Assembly: GCA_020435085.1 (NCBI GenBank)
Contig: JAGRAB010000208.1
Coordinates: 1 to 5,314, forward strand
Source of the DNA: Bdellovibrionales bacterium
Lineage (GTDB): Bacteria; Bdellovibrionota; Bdellovibrionia; Bdellovibrionales; UBA1609
Length of the DNA: 5,314 nucleotides
Reading direction: 5' to 3'
Shown here: positions 1 to 5,314 of the stretch, in pieces
Layout of the letters: each line of letters opens with the position of its first letter
Position numbering within the stretch: position 1 is the stretch's first letter
Made by a program: the position numbers and the translations under genes
The notes under the pieces: model-generated
Seen by the model: only the letters and a program-made list of their open reading frames with translations
Database searches by the model: none
What the model was told of the DNA's origin: nothing

Positions 1-465
1 ATTTGTTGGCAGGGGCCTTGTGCGATTCCTTTTGATAAAATGGTGGATGGCGAAGATCTTTTGGAAAAATCAAAGATTGAAGGTTCAATGATGCTTCACT
101 TTATCATTGAAAAATTTCATCAACCCCTTTTTGTAGGCGTGGCATTACAGAGGTTATTTTCTAGTCTCGTCAAAGATGTCCTCGTTGAAAACTTCGGGGT
201 TCATACTCAAAAACTTAAGCGTGAAGGGGATGATATTTTTTATGAAAATAGAAAATTAAGTATTTCTATTGCGACACAATCGCCAGTGAGTACTTTAATT
301 CACTTTGCTGCAAATATCTCAAATGAAGGTACTCCAGTGAAAACTTCAAGTTTGCAAGATTTCAATATTTCTCCCAAAGAATTTTCAGATATTTTAGCAA
401 AAAGATTTATTGAAGAGATCAATGGTATTGAAATGGCAACCATGAAAGTCAAATGGGTCCGTTAA
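1..465 (+). CDS. DUF366 family protein, 3' part of gene (5' end outside the window)
   Basis: The reading frame is open from base 1 to TAA at 463-465, giving 154 residues; the true start lies upstream. The fragment fits what I recall of the DUF366 family: a 'GPC' segment followed by MVDGEDL, then MLHFIIEKF, a QRL segment, and late in the protein a KLSISIATQSPVSTLIHF block followed by a GTPV turn. The family is usually somewhat under 200 residues, so about 30-40 N-terminal residues are probably missing. Its biochemical function is not established and nothing here reveals it. No signal peptide or membrane segment is visible in this part, so a cytoplasmic protein is likely. Its last 13 bases overlap the next gene, which suggests co-transcription. 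An ATG at 40 is internal to the conserved region and should not be taken as the start. Confidence 0.88.
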   Translation: MCWQGPCAIPFDKMVDGEDLLEKSKIEGSMMLHFIIEKFHQPLFVGVALQRLFSSLVKDVLVENFGVHTQKLKREGDDIFYENRKLSISIATQSPVSTLIHFAANISNEGTPVKTSSLQDFNISPKEFSDILAKRFIEEINGIEMATMKVKWVR

Positions 466-2105
466 TTAAGGTACCAGCTACTTTTTTGCGTCTACACTGC
501 ATCATTTTCTTATTTTTTATTGGTAATTTGATATTACTCATTAGCCTCTTAGGTTGTACAAAACCCGAAAAAGCAAGTCCGAGTGACGCATTGAGAGTAG
601 GAATTCACGATACCATTGATCAAATGAATGTCTTTACTCAAAGCTCAACTGACTTTTGGAAAATTCAAAATCTTCTTTTTGAACCCCTCTTGAGGAGAGA
701 TCCAATAACAGCAGATTTAAAGCCAAATCTTACCAAGAGCTATTCATGGTCCGAAGATAAAACTGCGATTACTTTTGAACTTAAAAAAGGTTTGCAATGG
801 TCTGATGGTGAACCTTTGACGAGTGATGATGTTCTTTTTACATTTAGAGCTCACGATAATCCTCTTTATAAATCTTTATATATAGGTGTATTTTCTGAGT
901 TGGTAGAAGATCTTACTGTTAAAAGTTCAACAGTATTTACAGTGAAATTTAAAAGAGCTTTATACTCTAACCTTTCTAACTTGGGTTTGAATTTATTTAT
1001 TTATCCAAAACATAATTATAAAAATGGAAAAGCTCTCTCTCTTTCAGTCAATAGTGGGCCTTATAAAATTAAAAATTTTCAAGCTGGAAATTTTTTAGAA
1101 ATCAAAACAAATCCTTATTGGCATGGACGATCAGATCCAGAATTGCAAGAGAAGTATTTGATACCATCTATTAACTTTCTATCTGCGGCAAGTGAAAGAT
1201 CTTTATTTGATCTTTTGCAATCTCATAAAATTGATTTTTTTCAGAGCTTGTCTCCCAAATCGTACTTAGAATTTGCAAAAGAATATTCAGAAAATACAAC
1301 ATGGAAACCAGTCTGTGGAGAAAACTATCGATTGACTGGAATGCGGCTTGTTTCTTTGAACCATACTCGTCCAGGGCTTAATGAATTGGCTGTGAGACAG
1401 GCGATGATGCTTGGGTTTGATCGTCAAACAGTTAATAAGAAGTTTTTTAATGAACAACTTGAAATTGCCAAAGGTCCGTGGAGTGAAAAACATCCTTACG
1501 CAGATGCCGAAAAAGTAGGTGTTAATCTCTTTGACCCAGTCAAGGCCAATCGGCTTCTTGAAAGTCATGGATGGATGGTCAACTCGAAGACGGGAATCAG
1601 AGAAAAAAGTGTGAAAGGGCATCGTGAGATCTTAAGTTTTCATTTTTTGGATTACAATACAGAAAACAAGCCGCTTCTCACTTTATTTAAAGAATCAATG
1701 AAGAAAATTGGAATAGAAATAAATATTCAATTACGTGGTTTTTCTGAAGCCATGAGGCGGTTGAAAGAAAGACAGTTCGACCTTGCTTTTCATCAAGCCC
1801 AATGGAATGTTCTCGAGCCAAACTTACGATTTTGGTATTTTTCAAAAACAAATGGAAATTCTTATATGAATATTGGTGGCTATAAGGATACAAAGCTGGA
1901 CCAAATTATACTAGATATTGAGAAGAGTTTTGATTCTAGAGAGCGAAAACAACTTTATCAAAAAGCCTATGTGCGAATCGCAGAGCAGTTACCAGAGCTT
2001 TTTTGGTTTCATGACAAAGCTCTTTGTTATTTTGTTTCCAAAAAAATCCATCGGCCCCAAGATAGTTTGCCCTACGATTTAGGCCTTTCCACTTGGACCT
2101 TTTAA
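453..2105 (+). CDS. Extracellular solute-binding lipoprotein, family 5 (peptide/nickel-type ABC transporter SBP)
   Basis: This encodes a 550-residue lipoprotein of the SBP_bac_5 (OppA/DppA-like) family, which binds peptides or similar ligands outside the cytoplasmic membrane for ABC import. Residues 17-33 are strongly hydrophobic and end in the lipobox LLGC (cysteine 35), so signal peptidase II processing is expected. The residue after Cys is Thr, with no Asp retention signal. Family signatures follow: LFEPLL near 76-80, 'KPNLTKSYSWSEDKTAITFEL' spanning about 90-110, and LQWSDGEPLTSDDV at 114-127, where the family has its 'kWsDGeplTaeDV' motif. The length fits the family. The C-terminal part with LPELFWFHD is also typical. 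The start at 453 overlaps the DUF366 gene by 13 bases and has only a weak ribosome site, so translational coupling is likely. A TTG at 486 is an alternative start that keeps the whole signal peptide. No permease or ATPase genes lie beside it, so the ligand is unknown. Confidence 0.9.
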   Translation: MGPLIKVPATFLRLHCIIFLFFIGNLILLISLLGCTKPEKASPSDALRVGIHDTIDQMNVFTQSSTDFWKIQNLLFEPLLRRDPITADLKPNLTKSYSWSEDKTAITFELKKGLQWSDGEPLTSDDVLFTFRAHDNPLYKSLYIGVFSELVEDLTVKSSTVFTVKFKRALYSNLSNLGLNLFIYPKHNYKNGKALSLSVNSGPYKIKNFQAGNFLEIKTNPYWHGRSDPELQEKYLIPSINFLSAASERSLFDLLQSHKIDFFQSLSPKSYLEFAKEYSENTTWKPVCGENYRLTGMRLVSLNHTRPGLNELAVRQAMMLGFDRQTVNKKFFNEQLEIAKGPWSEKHPYADAEKVGVNLFDPVKANRLLESHGWMVNSKTGIREKSVKGHREILSFHFLDYNTENKPLLTLFKESMKKIGIEINIQLRGFSEAMRRLKERQFDLAFHQAQWNVLEPNLRFWYFSKTNGNSYMNIGGYKDTKLDQIILDIEKSFDSRERKQLYQKAYVRIAEQLPELFWFHDKALCYFVSKKIHRPQDSLPYDLGLSTWTF

Positions 2106-2180
2106 GGTGCCATCTTACTTGCTGCTCAGATTTGCGTTATTTCCCATAACGCAAATCTGAGCAGCAAGTAAGGCCCCTTA
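2103..2180. terminator. Long hairpin between convergent genes, probable bidirectional terminator
   Basis: A perfect 27-bp inverted repeat (2114-2140 with 2146-2172) encloses the 5-base loop TTCCC. Outside it the pairing resumes: TAAGG at 2103-2107 pairs with CCTTA at 2176-2180, and GC at 2109-2110 pairs with GC at 2173-2174, leaving only CAT 2111-2113 and one mismatch unpaired. The outermost bases are the stop codons of both flanking genes: TAA 2103-2105 of the lipoprotein on plus, and TAA read from 2180-2178 of the acyltransferase on minus. The symmetry and the position between convergent genes support termination from both sides. There is no U-tract on either strand, and the stem is much longer than a usual intrinsic terminator, so a role in 3'-end protection or a REP-like origin is also possible. 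Confidence 0.8.
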
Positions 2181-2852
2181 GGGGGTGTGAAGCTTTATTC
2201 GTGCTTCTAGGTCTTTAACCACTTGAAGCTTAAATTTTTTGGAGTCTTTTGTATCAAATTGTGCTTTGTAATCTTTGATTGAAAGGTATTCATATCGAAC
2301 TTTAACTGTTTGAAAAAAACGAATACTCCATTCACCTGGAGTTTGAACATGATGAAGACCTCCACTATAGGCAAGGATAAAGATACCATCATCAAGCTCG
2401 AGAAGAATATCTGAAATACCTCCGCGAACAGACATCGGGTTTCCTTCAAGGTCTAAACCTGTTTTGCGCATCATTCGCCCTTCGGGAGCAAGACAGATAA
2501 TGGAATTTTCATCAATTTGATTTAAAAAACCAGACCAAGTTTCGTCTTTTTTACGAGTAATAGAAATCATTTTAGGTGCGATAAACCAAAGAAGACTTCC
2601 AACAAAAGGTCTTTTCATTGTTTTATCAGCAACGGGGACAGAGGCGTATCTACTGCCAATCCAAATAAAATGAAAAGGCATTGTTGAAATAAAAATAGGT
2701 TCAAACAGACTGGTGTGGTTAAAGAAAGCATAAAGTTTAACATCGCGCCAGTTGGTAAGTGGTATTGAATTCACCCAAGTCACTTCAAAGCGAAAAAACA
2801 TTCGACATAAAATTTTAAAGCCAGCGATAGCTAAAAAACGAAACAATTGCAT
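2178..2852 (-). CDS. PlsC-like glycerolipid acyltransferase (LPLAT/AGPAT superfamily)
   Basis: This 224-residue protein resembles the 1-acyl-glycerol-3-phosphate acyltransferase superfamily, whose members transfer an acyl chain to a lysophospholipid or related acceptor at the cytoplasmic membrane. Residues 1-22 are hydrophobic and basic, fitting membrane association. The catalytic block reads NHTSLFE at 45-51, an HX4E version of the usual NHX4D. A second block with ISITRK (96-101) sits where the family has its substrate-binding Arg. APEGR at 122-126 matches the PEGT block but lacks the Thr, and is followed by SVRGGISDIL (141-150). The start ATG at 2852-2850 has AAGG about five bases upstream. 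It lies 89 bases downstream of nfu with no convincing promoter or terminator between, so it is probably on the nfu transcript. The acceptor cannot be told from sequence. The Glu replacement is seen in the LpxL branch of acyltransferases and need not inactivate the enzyme. Confidence 0.82.
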   Translation of the reverse strand: MQLFRFLAIAGFKILCRMFFRFEVTWVNSIPLTNWRDVKLYAFFNHTSLFEPIFISTMPFHFIWIGSRYASVPVADKTMKRPFVGSLLWFIAPKMISITRKKDETWSGFLNQIDENSIICLAPEGRMMRKTGLDLEGNPMSVRGGISDILLELDDGIFILAYSGGLHHVQTPGEWSIRFFQTVKVRYEYLSIKDYKAQFDTKDSKKFKLQVVKDLEARIKLHTP

Positions 2853-2941
2853 GCCTTATATGTATCAAATTTTAATTGATGAGATAAGGGGGCTATCCTT
2901 ATGTCTAGATAAGATGAGTGATATTTTATTTTTGAGTTGGG

Positions 2942-3490
2942 TTAAAGAGCCACAACTTCTTGAATCTCAGGGAAAAGTTCTTGTAAGCGAACTTCAATAC
3001 CTTGCTTGAGCGTAATCATAGAGGAGGGACAGCCTGAACAAGCTCCTTGCATATAAAGATAGAGAATCCCATTTTCATATTTATTAAATACAATATCTCC
3101 ACCATCCATGGCCACAGCCGGACGGATTTCTCGATTAAGAATTTGTTTAATTTGTTTCACGATTTCAGAGTCATTAGAGTTTTCTTCAGCTTGCTCAGTA
3201 TTCACTAAGACAGGAAGCCCACTTTCCACATGTTCTTTAATGAGGTCTGAGAGGGGAGCGGCAAGTGTTTCCCAATCGACCCAGTCTTGCTTTGTCACAG
3301 TTACAAAGTTAGGTCCAATAAAAACTCCTGCGGTCCATGGAAAACCAAAAAGCTTTGAAGCCAAAGGTGAGTTTTGTGTTTCACTAGCCGATGAAAATTG
3401 AATCGAATTATCAGTGATGTGTTCAGTAATCACAAACTTCATCGACTCAGGGTTTGGAGTCGCCTCATAATAAACTTGAATTTCAGACAT
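2942..3490 (-). CDS. nfu: Nfu-type iron-sulfur cluster carrier (Nfu_N plus NifU C-terminal domain)
   Basis: This 182-residue cytoplasmic protein has the two-domain layout of Nfu1-type proteins, which carry an Fe-S cluster and deliver it to apo-enzymes. Residues 5-95 match the Nfu_N domain: TPNPESMKF (11-19), SPLASKLFGF (41-50), and GPNFVTVTK (59-67) followed by a Trp-rich turn and SGLPV (90-94). After an acidic linker at 98-109, residues 110-182 form the NifU domain, with IRPAVAMDGGDI (122-133) and the cluster-ligating CSGC (C151 and C154) in GACSGCPSS. All expected key residues are present. The start at 3490 is fixed by GAGGAGA about four bases upstream and by the immediate onset of the Nfu_N motif. 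A strong promoter lies just upstream. It is the first gene of a probable two-gene unit with the acyltransferase; nothing else from the isc or suf systems is nearby. Confidence 0.95.
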   Translation of the reverse strand: MSEIQVYYEATPNPESMKFVITEHITDNSIQFSSASETQNSPLASKLFGFPWTAGVFIGPNFVTVTKQDWVDWETLAAPLSDLIKEHVESGLPVLVNTEQAEENSNDSEIVKQIKQILNREIRPAVAMDGGDIVFNKYENGILYLYMQGACSGCPSSMITLKQGIEVRLQELFPEIQEVVAL

Positions 3491-3500
3491 TTTCTCTCCT

Positions 3501-3515
3501 CACTGGAATTCAGTG
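3501..3515. promoter_or_regulatory. Short dyad at the predicted nfu transcription start (possible operator)
   Basis: CACTG at 3501-3505 and CAGTG at 3511-3515 form a perfect 5-bp dyad around GAATT, between the nfu -10 box and its ribosome site. Position and symmetry would fit a repressor site overlapping the transcription start. It does not resemble an IscR motif that I know, and a 5-bp dyad can occur by chance. Confidence 0.22.
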
Positions 3516-3517
3516 TT

Positions 3518-3546
3518 TTTATAACGGATTTCATAAAAAATGGCAA
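3518..3546 (-). promoter_or_regulatory. Sigma70-like promoter of nfu
   Basis: Read on the minus strand, TTGCCA (3546-3541) is separated by exactly 17 bases from TATAAA (3523-3518). These match the consensus -35 and -10 boxes at 4 of 6 and 5 of 6 positions. The predicted transcription start is near 3511, giving a 5' leader of about 20 bases that holds the GAGGAGA ribosome site. It probably drives nfu and the downstream acyltransferase. Confidence 0.72.
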
Positions 3547-3761
3547 TTTCTTGAAGGCCAAGGGGCAGATAACTGACCAACTACTTAAAATCCCTCGGGT
3601 ATCGAGAAGGTATGGCTGTTGTATGCGTAATTTGGCATGGTTGTACATGTTAAATACAATTGAACTCAAAGACTTATTTCTTCAAATCTAAATAAAATGA
3701 GTTATAGAACTTGATGGTTATAAATCTTATATTATCTGCAATATAGCCTATGGCCATCTTT
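3547..3761. other. Divergent intergenic spacer without a recognisable gene
   Basis: The full gap between nfu and the exported-protein gene is 331 bases (3491-3821), with the two promoters near its ends. The middle part holds no reading frame with a convincing ribosome site. The half nearer nfu (about 3550-3650) is less AT-rich than the half nearer 3822 and contains a weak hairpin, CTCG/CGAG, in 3593-3605. I could not fit a tRNA, riboswitch or terminator to it. Open frames that cross it from the nfu side are antisense shadows. Confidence 0.5.
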
Positions 3762-3789
3762 TTGCAAAACTCCAACTGAACTTTAAAAT
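3762..3789 (+). promoter_or_regulatory. Candidate sigma70-like promoter of the exported-protein gene
   Basis: TTGCAA (3762-3767) lies 16 bases upstream of TAAAAT (3784-3789). The matches to consensus are 4 of 6 and 5 of 6. Predicted transcription would start near 3796 and leave a leader of about 26 bases containing the strong AAGGAG site at 3811-3816. The AT-rich setting makes chance matches common; TATATT at 3728-3733 is an alternative -10 box without a good partner. Confidence 0.4.
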
Positions 3790-3821
3790 TTGACCTATTC
3801 AAATTCAAAGAAGGAGATTTT

Positions 3822-5084
3822 ATGAACAATTTTTGGCAAATGGTGCCGGCAACGATGATTGCGGCAACTCTATCTATTTCAGCTTGGGCGGGGGAAGTGG
3901 CCTTTAAACTTCAAGGTACCTCTAGTGGCGGGACTCAGTTTCGACTGATCGCCAATGGTTTATGTGACTATGGTAACGCAACGTCATTTTCAATGAACCG
4001 CGGAGTGATTGAAGGTCGCAGGTTTCGGAAGACATCAAAATATATTTCAAAAAGCAATAAAGATGAATGGCGTGTAACAAATGATTGTCGCATCAATCAA
4101 CAAGTCACTGATGACTTACTAGAGCCAGGCAAAGCCTTAGAAGTTGTCATTTATGATGATCGCGGCTATGAAATCGATCGTTACTATGCAGTTGTTCCGT
4201 GTCAAAAAGATTTCAAAATTATTGAAAAGCAATCTATCTTTACAAGAGATCTCCAATTAGTAGAAGCCGTTGTTTGCGATACAAAGCAAGGTGATACAAC
4301 TATTGTTAAAGATGTTCAGGCAAGTACAATCGGAACACAAACGAATTCAGATATTATTGTTATAACAACTCCCACTCAAGATCAACTGCCTGAAGTTGAG
4401 CAAAACTGTTCGTTAAGCGCGTCTGTAAACGGTGCCGCTGTAAGATTAACAGCAGGCTGTATTCGTGAGGATATTTTAGCTGTAGAAGTTTTAAACGAGG
4501 GCCAAGTTGTATTTTCTAACTACGTAAAAGTAAAAGGTGGAACATATTATAACGCCGCTTCTTATCAAACACTGCTGCGAGATGAGACAAAAAATATCTC
4601 ATTAACTATTCGTGCTCACTCAGAAAGGTATAATGAAAATTTCTCTCGCAGAAATGTTGTGATTCAAAAAGTTCCAACTTTCACAAGTATGGTTAAAATA
4701 GCAGTTTTATCTTCAAACCTACAAACGCCAAAAGCTCAAGATAAAGCTTTAGGTCGTGGCGTTTATTATGAAGCCCAAGTAGAGGTTGCTGTTCAAGATA
4801 ATGATATTGACCCAAATTATCCTGAAAATGAAATTTTAGTGGAATTGATAAGCTTAACGGATGGTCAAAATCAAGTGATTGACTCTCGTCGTGTTTCAAC
4901 AGGAAAGACGGCCCGATTTAGTTTGACGGGTGAATACATCCGCCCATTGCTTTTTGGATCAGACCACTGGGATGAAGAAAGTCCGCTTCAAAAAGGAACG
5001 AATACATTTAAGGTTCGTGTCTATGATGCTTATGGAAAAACGACATATAAAGAATCGGATGTCATCGAAGTTATAGTTAAGTAA
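3822..5084 (+). CDS. Exported protein of unknown function, probably multi-domain beta-rich
   Basis: I do not recognise this 420-residue protein. The start is fixed by AAGGAG five bases upstream of the ATG and by the absence of any in-frame start further upstream. Residues 8-22 form a hydrophobic stretch ending in AWA (21-23), a good signal peptidase I site, so export to the periplasm or beyond is likely. The n-region has no Lys or Arg, which is unusual. The mature part has six cysteines (48, 89, 127, 152, 196, 213), an even number that could form three disulfides, all in the first half. Three segments can be guessed: about 25-155, a linker rich in Thr and Gln (156-190), about 192-285, and a cysteine-free C-terminal part (about 290-420) whose end, NTFKVRVYDAYGKTTYKESDVIEVIV, resembles an Ig-like or cadherin-like strand pattern. 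There is no lipobox, and no LPXTG or outer-membrane barrel terminus. It is flanked by its own promoter and a long hairpin, so it is probably a single-gene transcript. Confidence 0.85.
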   Translation: MNNFWQMVPATMIAATLSISAWAGEVAFKLQGTSSGGTQFRLIANGLCDYGNATSFSMNRGVIEGRRFRKTSKYISKSNKDEWRVTNDCRINQQVTDDLLEPGKALEVVIYDDRGYEIDRYYAVVPCQKDFKIIEKQSIFTRDLQLVEAVVCDTKQGDTTIVKDVQASTIGTQTNSDIIVITTPTQDQLPEVEQNCSLSASVNGAAVRLTAGCIREDILAVEVLNEGQVVFSNYVKVKGGTYYNAASYQTLLRDETKNISLTIRAHSERYNENFSRRNVVIQKVPTFTSMVKIAVLSSNLQTPKAQDKALGRGVYYEAQVEVAVQDNDIDPNYPENEILVELISLTDGQNQVIDSRRVSTGKTARFSLTGEYIRPLLFGSDHWDEESPLQKGTNTFKVRVYDAYGKTTYKESDVIEVIVK

Positions 5085-5090
5085 TATCAA

Positions 5091-5231
5091 AAGGTACGGA
5101 CACACTTGTGGGACTCATAGCATTAATTTCCAAAACTGATCTTTTTAAATCTAGAAATTTTGTTATCTACCGCTTTGATGGACCAGTTTAATGGGTTAAT
5201 GCTATGAGTCCCACAAGTGTGTCCGTACCTT
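5091..5231. terminator. 36-bp perfect inverted repeat filling a convergent junction; terminator or MITE-like element
   Basis: Arms 5091-5126 and 5196-5231 are perfectly complementary over 36 bp and enclose 69 bases. Pairing partly continues inward: CCA 5130-5132 with TGG 5192-5194, then AAACTG 5133-5138 with CAGTTT 5184-5189, so the rod reaches about 5141/5181 and leaves a loop near 39 bases. The element begins 6 bases after the stop of the exported-protein gene and overlaps the stop codon (5230-5232) of the convergent gene. This placement supports bidirectional transcription termination. Neither side has a long U-tract; the minus strand has only TTTT after the stem. Long terminal repeats around a short AT-rich core would also fit a MITE-like insertion, but I see no target-site duplication. 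Confidence 0.75.
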
Positions 5232-5314
5232 AGGGTGCTTGAAGGGCTTCAAAGCGTTCGGAAGTAGGGTTATATTTATAAATATTGAGATGTGGTACCA
5301 GGTGGCTATCAAAG
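5230..5314 (-). CDS. C-terminal end of a convergent gene, product unknown
   Basis: On the minus strand an open frame enters from the right edge of the window and ends in TAA at 5232-5230. It encodes the last 27 residues, finishing in NPTSERFEALQAP. The tail is too short to assign a family. Support for it being real comes from a frame open to the window edge, a protein-like composition, and the inverted repeat that starts exactly at its stop codon, as at the other convergent junction. The chance of an open frame of this length is not negligible. Confidence 0.6.
   Translation of the reverse strand, partial: FDSHLVPHLNIYKYNPTSERFEALQAP

Noticed and set aside
468..493. AAGGT, 7 bases, ACTT and TTTGCGT just after the DUF366 stop, similar to the left arm of the 2103-2180 hairpin
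   Set aside because: There is no complementary arm nearby and the stretch falls inside the lipoprotein frame; the similarity is too short to separate from chance.
1287..1893. Two minus-strand open frames inside the lipoprotein gene
   Set aside because: They are antisense to a clearly coding SBP_bac_5 frame, lack ribosome sites and show no family-like pattern.
2884..2913. Small competing hairpins (ATAAGG/CCTTAT and CTTAT/ATAAG) between nfu and the acyltransferase gene
   Set aside because: Stems of 5-6 bp without a following T-run do not make a convincing terminator or attenuator.
3501..3520. Hairpin CACTG/CAGTG followed by TTTTT on the plus strand, like a terminator
   Set aside because: The stem has only 5 bp and no plus-strand gene lies upstream of it; the T-run belongs to the nfu -10 region.
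3398..3691. Plus-strand frame of 97 codons crossing from nfu into the spacer
   Set aside because: It begins antisense within nfu, runs through the nfu promoter and has no ribosome site; the minus-strand frame 3439-3669 is rejected for the same reasons.
5091..5231. Insertion sequence carrying a transposase
   Set aside because: The 69-base core is far too short for a transposase and no target duplication is visible; only a non-autonomous element remains possible.

Overview
This AT-rich bacterial window holds five complete or partial genes of ordinary cellular type plus one gene tail. No mobile-element gene, tRNA, rRNA or CRISPR array was seen. The gene mix (a DUF366 protein, an Nfu protein with an Nfu_N domain, a PlsC-like acyltransferase, an orphan family 5 solute-binding lipoprotein and an exported protein without recognisable family) suggests a Gram-negative, possibly an AT-rich member of the Bdellovibrionota/Deltaproteobacteria. 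That placement is inference from gene content and composition only.

Layout. Positions 1-465 (+) are the 3' part of a DUF366 gene. It overlaps by 13 bases the start of a 550-residue SBP_bac_5 lipoprotein gene (453-2105, +). A 27-bp hairpin stem separates this pair from a convergent minus-strand pair, nfu (2942-3490) followed by a PlsC-like acyltransferase (2178-2852). The nfu gene has a strong sigma70-like promoter at 3518-3546. A 331-base divergent spacer follows, carrying that promoter and a weaker candidate for the next gene. The gene at 3822-5084 (+) encodes an exported, cysteine-containing 420-residue protein of unknown function. It converges on the tail of another minus-strand gene (5230-5314), and the gap between them is filled by a 36-bp perfect inverted repeat.

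How the genes relate. DUF366 and the lipoprotein are probably co-transcribed and translationally coupled. The nfu and acyltransferase genes are probably one transcript. No single pathway links the genes in the window.

The most interesting signal is not a gene. Both convergent gene junctions are filled by unusually long, perfect hairpins that lack a classical U-tract. The two hairpins share an ordered set of short motifs in their left arms over nearly the same length, and their outer ends carry or touch the flanking stop codons (TAAGG). They look like two members of one family of long convergent-junction hairpins, acting as bidirectional terminators, as REP/MITE-like elements, or both.
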